Assembly: GCA_023387935.1 (NCBI GenBank)
Contig: JAEWHG010000198.1
Span: 1-24,536, forward strand
DNA from: Bacillota bacterium
GTDB lineage: Bacteria; Bacillota; Clostridia; Peptostreptococcales; Natronincolaceae
DNA length: 24,536 bases
Direction of reading: 5' to 3'
Positions within the stretch are counted from its first letter, which is position 1. Every line of letters begins with the position of its first letter. A program made the translations under genes and the position numbers. The notes under the pieces were generated by a model. The model did not search any database and was not told the origin of the DNA. It saw only the letters and a list, made by a program, of their open reading frames with translations. Shown here piece after piece: positions 12,932 to 21,242 of this stretch.

Positions 12932-15574
12932 TTACCCATTTAATTGGTTTTTTAACATTTCTTTAACAGCTGCTAAAGCTTCTTCTATCTTATCAGGATT
13001 TTTTCCTCCAGCTTGGGCCATATCTGGTCTTCCGCCTCCACCGCCACCAGCGATTTTAGCAGCTTCTTTTACTAAATTACCAGAATGAACTCCTTTAGCA
13101 ACTACATCTTTTGTAGCCATAGCAACAAAGTTAACTTTATCACCACTGACAGATCCTAATACAATGATACCGGATACAATTTTTTCTTTTAATACATCCC
13201 CTATTTTTCTTAAGTCATCCATTTCTTGGTCAGATAAAGATTCTACTATTATATTTACGCCATTAATAGATTCTGCATTGTTTAAAATATCTCCAGTAGA
13301 GTTGCTTGCTAGCTGACTTTTTAATTTGTTTATTTCTCTATCTTTTTCCTTTACTTCATAAGCTAAGTCTTCTACACGCTCCAATACATTTTGAGTCTGT
13401 GTTTTTAATGTTTCCGCTATTTTTTGTATAGTTTCCTGATTTTTTTGTACATATTTATATGCTTCTATACCTGTAATAGCTTCTATTCTTCTTACTCCAG
13501 CAGCCACTCCTGCCTCGCTTAATATAATAAGCATACCAATTTCACCACTATTGCCTACGTGAGTTCCTCCGCATAGCTCAGTGCTATAATCTCCTACTTT
13601 TACAACCCTTACTACATCTCCATATTTCTCGCCAAATAGTGCTTGTGCGCCCATTTGTCTAGCTTCATCTATGGATGTTTCAAATATATTTACACTTGAT
13701 CCATTTAATATTTGCTTATTTACATTCTCTTCGATTTCTATTAATTGATCCTTTGTTAATCCTTCAAAATGTGTAAAGTCAAATCTTAGTCTTTCAGGAT
13801 TTACTAGAGATCCTGCTTGATGAACATGGTCACCTACTACATCCCTTAATGCTTTATGCAATAAGTGAGTAGCAGTGTGGTTACGAGCAGTACTCATTCT
13901 TGTAGCTGTATCTACCTTAGCTTTAACAATATCTCCAAGGTGTAACAAACCTTCTTCGATTTTAACTATATGATGAATTTGATTATGTGGGCCTTTTTTT
14001 GTATCTAATACGGTTAGCTTTGTAGTTTCATTGTATAGAATACCAATATCTCCAACCTGACCTCCACCTTCACCATAGAAAACAGTTTCGTCTAGTATAA
14101 CAGTAGCTTCTTCTCCTGCTATACATTCATCTACAATGTTGCCCTTATTTACGATAGCTAATACTTTTCCTTCTAACTCTAAATTATTGTACCCTTTAAA
14201 ATCTGACTGGATATCTTTGTCTAAGCTTGAAAAAACATCTTCTTTCCAGCCTTCTGTATCTGTGCCAGTTCTAGCATCTCTAGCTCTTTGTCTTTGCTTT
14301 TCCATTTCATTTTCAAAGCTTGCCTCATCTACAGACATTCCTTTTTCCTCTAATATTTCTTTAGTTAAATCAAGTGGAAATCCATAGGTATCATATAATT
14401 TAAAAGCATTAGCACCACTTAAAATATTTTCATTTGCACTTGAAAGCTCTTCAATATGATGATTTAAAATCTCCATACCTTGATCTATTGTTTCCATAAA
14501 TCTTTCTTCTTCAACTTTGATTACCTTTTTTATATAATCCTTATTTTCTATTAACTCAACATAGGTTTCTCCATAGTTTTCAGAAACCTTATCCACTAAC
14601 TCATATAAGAAAGGTTTAGTCACTCCTAATAATTTTCCATGTCGCGCTGCTCTTCTTAATAGTCTTCTTAGAACGTATCCTCTACCCTCATTGCTTGGTA
14701 ATATACCGTCTCCAATCATTAAAGAGATAGAACGAACGTGATCGGTTATAATTCTTATAGACACATCTGTTTTTTCGTCTTTTCTGTATTCAGCATTGGT
14801 GATTTGGCATACTGCTTTTAGTATATGCTGCATTGTATCTATATCAAATATAGAATCTACGCCCTGCATAATACACGCCATTCTCTCAAGTCCCATACCA
14901 GTATCTATATTGGGATTTGGAAGAGGATTATAATTACCTTCTTCATCTCTATCAAATTGTGTGAATACATGGTTCCAAAACTCAACGTATCTATCACAAT
15001 CACAGCCTGGTTTACAATCATCACTGCCACAACCGCATGCTTCTCCACGATCAAAATAGATTTCTGAGCACGGTCCACATGGTCCTAAACCAATTTCCCA
15101 AAAGTTATCAGCCTTACCTAATCTAACGATTCTTTCTTCTGGCAAACCGATTTTTTTACTCCAAATTTCAAAAGCCTCATCATCTTCCTCGTATACAGTA
15201 GCCCAAAGTTTATCTATTGGCAGGTCTAAATTCTTTGTTACAAATTCCCATCCCCACTCTATAGATTCATTTTTAAAGTAATCGCCAAAAGAAAAATTAC
15301 CTAACATCTCAAAGAAAGTTGCATGTCTTGATGTTCTACCAACATTTTCAATATCACCTGTACGAATACATTTTTGACAGGTTGCCATTCTTTTTCCCGG
15401 CGGCTCTTCTATACCTGCAAAATAAGGCTTAAGTGGTGCCATTCCTGAGTTTATAAGTAGTAAACTTTTGTCTTTTTGAGGCACTAATGGAGCACTTGGC
15501 GCTATAATATGATCTTTCGTTCTAAAAAACTCTAGAAATTCTCTTCTAATTTCATTTACACCTAATTTCTTCAT
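12932..15574 (-). CDS. alaS: Alanine--tRNA ligase
   Basis: An 880-residue class II synthetase that charges tRNA-Ala and edits mischarged Ser and Gly. The catalytic core has FFEMLGNFSFGDYF (about 88-101) and the GMGLERMACIMQG block. The editing domain has the zinc motif HTATH (about 563-567) and CGGTH (about 668-672). A coiled-coil C-Ala domain ends in the glycine-rich GGGGGGRPDMAQAGG. The length is normal. The ribosome binding site is AGGAGGG before the ATG at 15574. It is controlled by the T-box leader at 15699-15961. Between the T-box terminator and the start codon lies about 125 nt of sequence containing a probable half copy of the two-hairpin repeat. Confidence 0.97.
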   Translation of the reverse strand: MKKLGVNEIRREFLEFFRTKDHIIAPSAPLVPQKDKSLLLINSGMAPLKPYFAGIEEPPGKRMATCQKCIRTGDIENVGRTSRHATFFEMLGNFSFGDYFKNESIEWGWEFVTKNLDLPIDKLWATVYEEDDEAFEIWSKKIGLPEERIVRLGKADNFWEIGLGPCGPCSEIYFDRGEACGCGSDDCKPGCDCDRYVEFWNHVFTQFDRDEEGNYNPLPNPNIDTGMGLERMACIMQGVDSIFDIDTMQHILKAVCQITNAEYRKDEKTDVSIRIITDHVRSISLMIGDGILPSNEGRGYVLRRLLRRAARHGKLLGVTKPFLYELVDKVSENYGETYVELIENKDYIKKVIKVEEERFMETIDQGMEILNHHIEELSSANENILSGANAFKLYDTYGFPLDLTKEILEEKGMSVDEASFENEMEKQRQRARDARTGTDTEGWKEDVFSSLDKDIQSDFKGYNNLELEGKVLAIVNKGNIVDECIAGEEATVILDETVFYGEGGGQVGDIGILYNETTKLTVLDTKKGPHNQIHHIVKIEEGLLHLGDIVKAKVDTATRMSTARNHTATHLLHKALRDVVGDHVHQAGSLVNPERLRFDFTHFEGLTKDQLIEIEENVNKQILNGSSVNIFETSIDEARQMGAQALFGEKYGDVVRVVKVGDYSTELCGGTHVGNSGEIGMLIILSEAGVAAGVRRIEAITGIEAYKYVQKNQETIQKIAETLKTQTQNVLERVEDLAYEVKEKDREINKLKSQLASNSTGDILNNAESINGVNIIVESLSDQEMDDLRKIGDVLKEKIVSGIIVLGSVSGDKVNFVAMATKDVVAKGVHSGNLVKEAAKIAGGGGGGRPDMAQAGGKNPDKIEEALAAVKEMLKNQLNG

Positions 15575-15625
15575 AAAAACCCTCCTTCGTAAAATTCCTC
15601 TGATGCTATCGCACCGATTCGTGGT

Positions 15626-15665
15626 GTACTTACTTTAAAGGCTAAGACTTTTAAAGTTTGAGTAC
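15626..15665 (-). repeat. Probable partial copy (D) of the two-hairpin repeat
   Basis: On the minus strand this reads GTACTCAAACTTTAAA, a short loop, then TTTAAAGTAAGTAC. It has the second-hairpin layout of copies A-C: outer GTACT/AGTAC where copy B has GCACT/AGTGC, an ACTCAA block, and inner ACTTTAAA/TTTAAAGT. The first hairpin is not recognisable, so it is a half copy or a chance resemblance. It lies in the alaS mRNA between the T-box terminator and the start codon. Confidence 0.45.
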
Positions 15666-15698
15666 TTAAAATATTACTGATCTTTTACTTCTTTAAAA

Positions 15699-15743
15699 AT
15701 AAAAACTCCCGTCCATACATAATAAAAATGTAGGGACGAGAGT
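15699..15743 (-). terminator. T-box terminator hairpin
   Basis: On the minus strand ACTCTCGTCCCTACAT (15743-15728) pairs with ATGTATGGACGGGAGT (15720-15705), followed by a T-rich run. It is mutually exclusive with the antiterminator. Confidence 0.93.
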
Positions 15744-15961
15744 GTTCTCGCGGTACCACCCTAATTATCACAAAATTTGTGATCTCTCTAGGAAAAAAGT
15801 ATAACGGCTTTGCCGATAATCTCTACTTAGTTTCAAGATTATTGTTCAGAGACTGCTTCTTATGGTTTATCTAAAGGTTTTCCAGCCTAGAACCTTCTCT
15901 CTATAAGACTTCATCCATAATACTATTTCTCATCATCACTTTTAACAATATTGTTTATATT
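15699..15961 (-). promoter_or_regulatory. T-box riboswitch controlling alaS
   Basis: The minus-strand leader contains the T-box sequence AGGGTGGTACCGCG (15762-15749), which forms the antiterminator and binds the tRNA acceptor end. A terminator follows directly. Stem I starts around GTGATGATGAGAAATAGTA (near 15925-15945). TTATGG and CCATAA pair beside the specifier loop, where GAAGCAGTC offers a GCA alanine codon (15856-15854). Uncharged tRNA-Ala should favour antitermination and alaS expression. The specifier assignment rests on my hand folding. Confidence 0.95.
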
Positions 15962-15967
15962 ATATGA

Positions 15968-15996
15968 ATTATACATAACATAGAATAATTTGTCAA
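15968..15996 (-). promoter_or_regulatory. Consensus sigma-A promoter of the alaS leader
   Basis: On the minus strand TTGACA (15996-15991), 17 nt, and TATAAT (15973-15968) match both hexamers perfectly. Transcription should start near 15961, at the 5' end of the T-box. Confidence 0.92.
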
Positions 15997-16094
15997 TATC
16001 CAACTGAAACTTTGCAATGTATTTGGAACATCTGTTACTATGTTTTCAAATTTGATAAATTTTATTCAGGAACTCTCACTCTGACACAATTTGA

Positions 16095-16448
16095 TTAAAT
16101 AATTCTACATAAAGGTGCTCTAACTAAAACTAGACGATCAGTTGCATTTTCCACATTAAATACTAAGAACACATTTTGACCTACTGCAAACGCACAAATA
16201 AGCTCTACTTCTCTTCCTGTAGGAATTGTATTAACTATTTGACAACGCATAACTCCCGCTGCTATTAATGCCGCTGCTTGAGTTGCTGTTATCTCTATTA
16301 CAATTACGTCTTCTCTTTCATTACCCCTAACGTCTATTTCAATTTTTATAAGCAAGAAAAATCTTCCATCTATTTGAGCTACACATGACGGGCCTATACT
16401 AATTGGATCGTTGCACCTTTGTGTATTAATCTCTTGATTATAATTCAT
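16095..16448 (-). CDS. Small cysteine-containing protein of unknown function
   Basis: I do not recognise this 117-residue protein. It has five cysteines (12, 22, 69, 85 and 114) and alternating hydrophobic strands (FFLLIKIEIDV, VIVIEIT, VELICAFAVGQNVFLVFNVEN), suggesting a small beta-rich fold. There is no signal peptide or membrane helix. AAGGAAGG lies before the ATG, and codon use resembles its neighbours. It is transcribed alone, away from the divergent ymaF-like gene, with 271 bp between them. The style (short, cysteine-containing, beta-rich, no signal) resembles many spore-coat or exosporium proteins, but nothing in the sequence proves this. No strong terminator follows. Confidence 0.7.
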   Translation of the reverse strand: MNYNQEINTQRCNDPISIGPSCVAQIDGRFFLLIKIEIDVRGNEREDVIVIEITATQAAALIAAGVMRCQIVNTIPTGREVELICAFAVGQNVFLVFNVENATDRLVLVRAPLCRII

Positions 16449-16719
16449 TATTTTCGCCTTCCTTTTTTTATATTAGAAAAGTTGCTCACTGCTTTGCTTC
16501 TTTCCCAATACAAGTATATTGCGGACTGGCAAAAGTGTTACTATAAAATTTTAAAAAGTTGTATTCCTAGTTCGATTTTACGTTAAAAATCTTTACATAC
16601 ATCAAGATATGGATGCATTTTTGCTCTATACACACATTACACATAGTCGAATATAATGTAGTGCTCAAAGATATAGAAACTATATATGTTTGATAAACTA
16701 TTAATAAGGAGTTGAAATT

Positions 16720-17112
16720 ATGTATATTGCTGCTTCAAATAGACCAGTTGAGAATAGATCAATTGAGAATCGTCCTTCTGCTCAGCTTGCTGAAGAAGGT
16801 ACCCAGTCTCATGTTCATGAATTTCTAGGTAGTGTTAAATTAGCAGAAGAAGGTGATGATCGTCACAATCATCGTTTTGCTGGTGTTACTAGCGAAGTAA
16901 TTGTATTGACAAGTGGTAGCCATAAACACGCACTATTTACAAACACTGATTTCTTTCTAAATCATCATCACGAACTTGCAACTGAAACAGGGCCCGCTAT
17001 TGATGTAGGTGGTGGTAAACACGTACACCTTATTACAGCAAGAACTACATTAGATGATGGTCATTTCCATGAGACTACTTTTACAACATTAATTCAAGAT
17101 CCTTTAGTATAA
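16720..17112 (+). CDS. YmaF family histidine-rich protein
   Basis: A 130-residue soluble protein built from short repeats that each carry a His-x-His pair: His31/33, His49/51, His68/70, His82-84, His101/103 and His115/117. They lie in phrases such as GTQSHVHEF, GDDRHNHRF, GSHKHALF, LNHHHEL, GGKHVHLI and DGHFHETT. This is the pattern of the YmaF family (named after B. subtilis YmaF), whose function is unknown. The six spaced pairs suggest metal binding. The ribosome binding site AAGGAG stands 8 nt before the ATG. It is one of the few plus-strand genes here, divergent from the gene at 16095-16448, with a strong hairpin after its stop. The upstream region has a TATAAT-like box near 16655 without a good -35, so a sporulation sigma factor is possible but not shown. 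Confidence 0.85.
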   Translation: MYIAASNRPVENRSIENRPSAQLAEEGTQSHVHEFLGSVKLAEEGDDRHNHRFAGVTSEVIVLTSGSHKHALFTNTDFFLNHHHELATETGPAIDVGGGKHVHLITARTTLDDGHFHETTFTTLIQDPLV

Positions 17113-17122
17113 GATATTACTT

Positions 17123-17156
17123 AGGCAATTTGTCGTTACTAGACAAATTGCCTTTC
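17123..17156 (+). terminator. Terminator of the ymaF-like gene
   Basis: AGGCAATTTGTC (17123-17134) and GACAAATTGCCT (17142-17153) form a perfect 12-bp stem with a 7-nt loop. The T-tract is short. Confidence 0.8.
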
Positions 17157-17279
17157 ATGTTCTCAATCCATTTTTTAATTTGTTATATACTAAAATTGTG
17201 AGTTGCTTCACAAGGAAATTCATAGAGTTTTAGCAAATAAATATGTATTACAGTATATGATATTTTTTATACACTCTTA

Positions 17280-18515
17280 TTAAAACTTTGCAATATAGTT
17301 TATAAAGTGCTTTCCAATTACTTTGATTACGCCGGCTACAGGTACAGCTATTAAAAGTCCAAATAAGCCGAAATATTTTCCTCCAATAATTAAAGATAAA
17401 ATTACAACTGTGGGATGCACCCCTACCTTATCAGAAATTATCTTTGGTGAAATAATAGAACTTTCAATTTGTTGTATCAGTAATAATGCGCCTATAACCC
17501 ATATTACTTTATTTAATCCGCCTAAGGATGCAAAGATTGCTGCTGGTACCATTCCTACTATTGGTCCAAAATAAGGAATTACGTTAGATACACCAGCTAT
17601 TATTCCAACTATTACAGCAAATTCTACTTTTAAAATTAAAAGAGCGAGCGTTGTTAACAATCCTATAATTCCTGCCACTATAATCTGTCCCCTTATAAAA
17701 CCTCCAAGAACATGATCTATATCCTTTGCAACATTAATAGTAGACATTCTTATTTGTTTCGGTATACTCAAAATTAGTATTCTTTTAAATTTATCTGCAT
17801 CCTTTAAAAAATAAAATGCCAGTATAGGTGTTAGCACTAAATTAAGCAGTTTTGAAACCATTAGAAGTATTGAATTGGTCACAGAGGATAGAATTTTTAA
17901 TATAATCTCCTCAATTTTACTTCCATCAAACTTTAGTAGCTCTTTTACTCCTTGAAACTCTTTTGGTAAATTTTCTATATTATCATTGTATTTTAAATAT
18001 TTATTATATATATACCCAAAGCTATCATTCCCTAGTTCTGGCAAGGATTCCAATAAACCTTTAATCTCATTAACCATTTTCGGTAGTAAAGTAATAGAAA
18101 GTAAAAATATAACCAATACAACTATAAAATACACAATAAACACTGCCCAAATCCTTTTAATTCCATTTTTCTCAATATAACTTACTAGTGGATTTAAAAT
18201 ATATGCTAATATAATAGCATATAAGAAAGGAGACAACATATCATATATTGACCTCCCACCTTTAATTAAGGTTAGGATAAAAACTATAGAAAAAAAAGCT
18301 AATGTAAAATACACAATATGCTTTTTACCTATATTAACTCTTCTTTTAGTATCAATGTGTTGGTTTCCAATATGTACGAGAAAATAAATAATGAAAAACA
18401 ACAATATTACAGTTAACAGTTGCATAATAAAGTACAAACCATTTGCCAAACCACTGCTTTCTGCCAGGTTTGTAAAATTATCAGAAATAACTTGCACTAT
18501 ATTTTTATCTTCCAA
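17280..18515 (-). CDS. AI-2E family transporter (YrrI/YtvI-like permease)
   Basis: A polytopic membrane protein of about 411 residues in the AI-2E/PerM family. Its members have been linked to autoinducer-2 export, Na+/H+ exchange or sporulation, so the substrate cannot be named. The family blocks are visible: YIEKNGIKRIWAVFIVY, PILAFYFLKD near the middle, GGFIRGQIIVAGIIG, and the C-terminal VSNVIPYFGPIVGMVPAA and SPKIISDKVGVHPTVVIL. I take the TTG at 18515 as the start, because GGGGGTGG lies just upstream of it and inside any longer frame. It occupies the position of yrrI next to the yrzQ/yrrD-like genes, upstream of alaS as in B. subtilis. Confidence 0.9.
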   Translation of the reverse strand: MEDKNIVQVISDNFTNLAESSGLANGLYFIMQLLTVILLFFIIYFLVHIGNQHIDTKRRVNIGKKHIVYFTLAFFSIVFILTLIKGGRSIYDMLSPFLYAIILAYILNPLVSYIEKNGIKRIWAVFIVYFIVVLVIFLLSITLLPKMVNEIKGLLESLPELGNDSFGYIYNKYLKYNDNIENLPKEFQGVKELLKFDGSKIEEIILKILSSVTNSILLMVSKLLNLVLTPILAFYFLKDADKFKRILILSIPKQIRMSTINVAKDIDHVLGGFIRGQIIVAGIIGLLTTLALLILKVEFAVIVGIIAGVSNVIPYFGPIVGMVPAAIFASLGGLNKVIWVIGALLLIQQIESSIISPKIISDKVGVHPTVVILSLIIGGKYFGLFGLLIAVPVAGVIKVIGKHFINYIAKF

Positions 18516-18594
18516 CTTTCCACCCCCTAAAACCAACAATATGTAATTTTTTTATTAATATATAATGTCGATACTGAAAAATTTTGAATTTGGT

Positions 18595-18623
18595 AAAGCC
18601 TCTATCCTAGAAATAGAGGCTTT
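18595..18623. terminator. Hairpin between the yrzQ-like gene and the AI-2E gene
   Basis: AAAGCCTCTAT (18595-18605) and ATAGAGGCTTT (18613-18623) form an 11-bp perfect stem with a 7-nt loop. The T-tract is better on the plus strand (TTTTGTATTT) than on the minus strand, although the adjacent genes are on the minus strand. Confidence 0.7.
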
Positions 18624-18644
18624 TGTATTTATATTTTACAACAA

Positions 18645-18812
18645 CTAAAACATATTCATTCCCTTCATAACGCCTAAAGTGCCTAATGCTCTTCTACCAT
18701 TTTTCATTAATTTTTTTCTTTGTCTAGGTGTCATGTTTGTTGCTGCATACATACCTACTGTTGCACCAAGAATACCTGCTGCAACAATTCCTCTTGTCAT
18801 ATTCCTATTCAT
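18645..18812 (-). CDS. Small YrzQ-like (DUF3918-type) protein
   Basis: A 55-residue protein starting MNRNMTRGIVAAGILG. It has one short hydrophobic segment (about 8-24) followed by a very basic NMTPRQRKKLMKNGRRALG stretch and a hydrophobic end. This pattern and its place between a PRC-barrel gene and an AI-2E permease match YrzQ of B. subtilis. Its function is unknown. The start at 18812 is fixed by AAAGGAG a few nt upstream; a longer GTG-initiated frame would begin inside the yrrD-like gene. The 36-nt gap to the upstream gene suggests co-transcription. Confidence 0.75.
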   Translation of the reverse strand: MNRNMTRGIVAAGILGATVGMYAATNMTPRQRKKLMKNGRRALGTLGVMKGMNMF

Positions 18813-18847
18813 ACTCCCACTCCTTTCTGTTTTATCTATATTTTTTG

Positions 18848-19393
18848 TCACTTTTCTTTATCTATACCAAGTATTTTTTTCAAGCCGCCTTGTTGTGGTA
18901 TAATTTTAAGCTTTATTTCCTCTTTTAATAGTATTTTATATTCATCAAAACTAATATCCTCAGATATAGGAAGAAATGAATACCCATTCACCAAATCGTT
19001 TATTATGCCTTCACTCATAATAAATCCAAGAATTTTTCCGCTTTTTATTTGTATTAATACATCTTTTACTACACCAATTATTTCATTATTATTGGAATAT
19101 ATTTCATATCCAATTATAGGTTTATAATCATTTAGTTTATATTCCATTTCTGATATCTCATCTATATTGACCATATCATCTATGGAATTTATAATAATTC
19201 CTCTATCTGTAATATTTTTCATCTTAGTATAAGGAAGAATTTTAATAAGCTTTTCAGATGAAATTTCTCCTAAATAAAACCCTAGTACTTGAAATTTCTC
19301 AACGTAATAGATAATATTCTTTATTTCATAATTCAATTCTTCATATTTTTCATTTAGAATTAGCGATCCTACTAGATTACTTTCTTTAATCAT
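18848..19393 (-). CDS. PRC-barrel domain protein (YrrD-like)
   Basis: A 181-residue cytoplasmic protein with two PRC-barrel-like units. The first covers about 6-80 (NLVGSLILNEKYEELNYEIKNIIYY). The second covers about 90-165, with the family-typical IGYEIYSNNNEIIGVVKDVLI and GKILGFIMSEGI. PRC barrels occur in RNA-processing and photosynthetic proteins; in sporeforming Firmicutes they also occur in small proteins such as YlmC and YrrD, whose roles are not settled. The ribosome binding site AGAGGG lies before the ATG. It leads into the yrzQ-like gene, and repeat copy C lies upstream. Confidence 0.82.
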   Translation of the reverse strand: MIKESNLVGSLILNEKYEELNYEIKNIIYYVEKFQVLGFYLGEISSEKLIKILPYTKMKNITDRGIIINSIDDMVNIDEISEMEYKLNDYKPIIGYEIYSNNNEIIGVVKDVLIQIKSGKILGFIMSEGIINDLVNGYSFLPISEDISFDEYKILLKEEIKLKIIPQQGGLKKILGIDKEK

Positions 19394-19438
19394 ACAATCC
19401 CTCTTTTCTTTTAATTATTTTAAGTATAAAAATAAAAT

Positions 19439-19512
19439 TTATTCGTTTATACTCATAAACTTTATGTCACACTTAATTCTAATCTTTGCTTAGAATTTCA
19501 ATTGCGCACAAA
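19439..19512 (+). repeat. Two-hairpin intergenic repeat, copy C
   Basis: A more diverged copy of the element at 9358-9430, in the same orientation. It keeps ATTCGTTT and AAACTTTATG, and its second hairpin has AATTCTAA/TTAGAATT arms where copy A has AATTTAAAA/TTTTAAATT. The first hairpin pairs TTTAT with ATAAA. As in copy A, its right end merges with the T-tract of an upstream minus-strand gene's terminator (iscU). The similarity extends left to TTAATTATTTTAA starting at 19411. Confidence 0.65.
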
Positions 19513-19513
19513 T

Positions 19514-19545
19514 AAAAAAACATGCAGGTAATATCTGCATGTTTT
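19514..19545 (-). terminator. iscU terminator
   Basis: On the minus strand AAAACATGCAG and CTGCATGTTTT form an 11-bp perfect stem with a 7-nt loop, followed by a run of T residues. Confidence 0.93.
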
Positions 19546-19573
19546 ACATAAAATATGAATTATTGAATATTAT

Positions 19574-20014
19574 TTAGTCTTCTTCATGTCCATGATCATC
19601 ATGACCATCATCAGCTGGATTAAATCCTTCTAATTCCTCATAATGTAAGTTATTCTCTTTTGCATAGTTATATATAGCTAGTTTTACTGCTTGCTCTGCC
19701 AATACAGAACAATGCATTTTTACTGGAGGAAGTCCATCAAGTGCTTCTGCAACCGCTTTATTTGTTAAGGCAAGCGCTTCTTTTACAGTTTTTCCTTTAA
19801 TCATTTCTGTTGCCATACTTGAAGTTGCAATAGCAGAACCACAACCAAATGTTTTAAATTTTACATCTGTAATAACTTCATTATCAATTTGTAAATACAT
19901 TTTCATAATATCTCCACATTTTGCATTACCAACTTCGCCTATTGCTTCAGCATTTTCTATTTCTCCAACGTTTCTTGGGTTCATAAAATGGTCCATTACT
20001 TTTTCACTATACAT
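19574..20014 (-). CDS. iscU: Fe-S cluster assembly scaffold IscU/NifU
   Basis: A 146-residue scaffold on which Fe-S clusters are built before transfer to target proteins. Cluster ligands are visible: Cys33 and Asp35 (AKCGD), Cys58 (FGCGS) and Cys102 preceded by His101 (MHCSV). The C-terminus carries an added acidic-histidine tail (DDGHDDHGHEED), common in clostridial NifU-type scaffolds and possibly metal-binding. The start overlaps the iscS stop at position 20014, so translation is coupled to the cysteine desulfurase that supplies its sulfur. It is the last gene of the iscR-iscS-iscU operon. No mnmA gene follows, although it does in several relatives. Confidence 0.95.
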   Translation of the reverse strand: MYSEKVMDHFMNPRNVGEIENAEAIGEVGNAKCGDIMKMYLQIDNEVITDVKFKTFGCGSAIATSSMATEMIKGKTVKEALALTNKAVAEALDGLPPVKMHCSVLAEQAVKLAIYNYAKENNLHYEELEGFNPADDGHDDHGHEED

Positions 20015-21195
20015 TATTTATTTCCTCCCTTTACCTTTTCATACAAAGGCGACATCTGTCTTAATCTATCCACTATTGCAGGTAGTTTTTCGATAACATA
20101 ATCAACATCTTCTTCTGTTGTGAAATCACCCATTGTTAATCTTAATGAACCATGAGCTATTTCATGAGACAGTCCAATAGCCATAAGTACATGGGATGGA
20201 TCTAATGAACCTGATGTGCAAGCCGATCCACTTGATGCAGCAATTCCTACCATATCTAAGCTTAATAGAAGCGCCTCGCCTTCTATAAACTCAATAGATA
20301 TATTTGCATTTCCAGGCAATCGTTTAGTAGGATGTCCATTTAGCTTTGTATATGGTATCTTTTCCATAATTCCTTTTATTAACTTATCACGCATGCTAAT
20401 TAGCCTATTAATATGGTCTTCAATATTTTCATAGGCCATTTCTGCTGCTTTTCCAAATCCTACAATGCCAGGAATATTTTCCGTACCTGCTCTTCTTCTT
20501 TTTTCTTGAGCTCCTCCATGAATAAGCTGATGAATCTTTGTACCCCTCTTTATATATAAGGCTCCTACTCCCTTTGGTCCATAAACCTTATGGGCAGAAA
20601 TAGACAATAAATCTACACCAAGATCATTAACATCAATAATTACATTTCCATAAGCTTGTACAGCATCAGTATGAAAAATGATCCCTTTTTCTTTTGCTAT
20701 TTGACCAATTTCTTTAATAGGCTGTACTGTTCCAATTTCGTTGTTCGCATACATAATAGTAATTAGTATTGTACTATCTTTTATAGCACTTTTTAAATCA
20801 TCAATATTAACTAATCCGTATTGATCAACATCTAAGTAAGTTACTTCAAATCCTTCTTTTTCTAAGTATTCACATGTGTGAAGTACTGCATGGTGTTCGA
20901 TTTTAGTCGTTATAATATGATTTCCCTTATTTTTATTTGCAAATGCAACACCTTTAATTGCCCAGTTATCAGCTTCGGATCCTCCACCTGTAAAAAATAC
21001 TTCTTCTGATTTTGCATTTAATGTTTTCGCCACCCTATCTCTAGCAATATCAAGTGCATTTTTCCCTTGTCTACCAAAGGAATGAACGCTTGATGGATTA
21101 CCAAAATCTGTATTGAAAAACGGAAGCATTTCATCTAATACTTCTTTTTTCATAGGTGTAGTTGCGGAGTAGTCAAAGTAAACTCGTTTATTCAT
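20014..21195 (-). CDS. iscS: Cysteine desulfurase IscS/NifS
   Basis: A 393-residue PLP enzyme converting cysteine to alanine plus a protein-bound persulfide, the sulfur source for Fe-S clusters and possibly for thiolated tRNA. His101 stacks on the cofactor. Lys203 in SISAHKVYGPKG forms the PLP aldimine, and the catalytic Cys326 lies in SSGSACTSGSLDPSHV, a group I (IscS/NifS) loop. The C-terminal RLTMGDFTTEEDVDYV is typical. The start follows GAGGAG. It is encoded between the IscR-type regulator and the scaffold, with one shared base with iscU. Confidence 0.95.
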   Translation of the reverse strand: MNKRVYFDYSATTPMKKEVLDEMLPFFNTDFGNPSSVHSFGRQGKNALDIARDRVAKTLNAKSEEVFFTGGGSEADNWAIKGVAFANKNKGNHIITTKIEHHAVLHTCEYLEKEGFEVTYLDVDQYGLVNIDDLKSAIKDSTILITIMYANNEIGTVQPIKEIGQIAKEKGIIFHTDAVQAYGNVIIDVNDLGVDLLSISAHKVYGPKGVGALYIKRGTKIHQLIHGGAQEKRRRAGTENIPGIVGFGKAAEMAYENIEDHINRLISMRDKLIKGIMEKIPYTKLNGHPTKRLPGNANISIEFIEGEALLLSLDMVGIAASSGSACTSGSLDPSHVLMAIGLSHEIAHGSLRLTMGDFTTEEDVDYVIEKLPAIVDRLRQMSPLYEKVKGGNK

Positions 21196-21242
21196 GTAAA
21201 TCTCTCCTCATGGCATATAAATTTTATATTTTAAAGTATATC

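Noticed and set aside
18720..19127. Cysteine- and histidine-rich plus-strand ORF
   Set aside because: It is the reverse complement of the yrzQ-like and PRC-barrel genes; the cysteine richness is a frame artefact.
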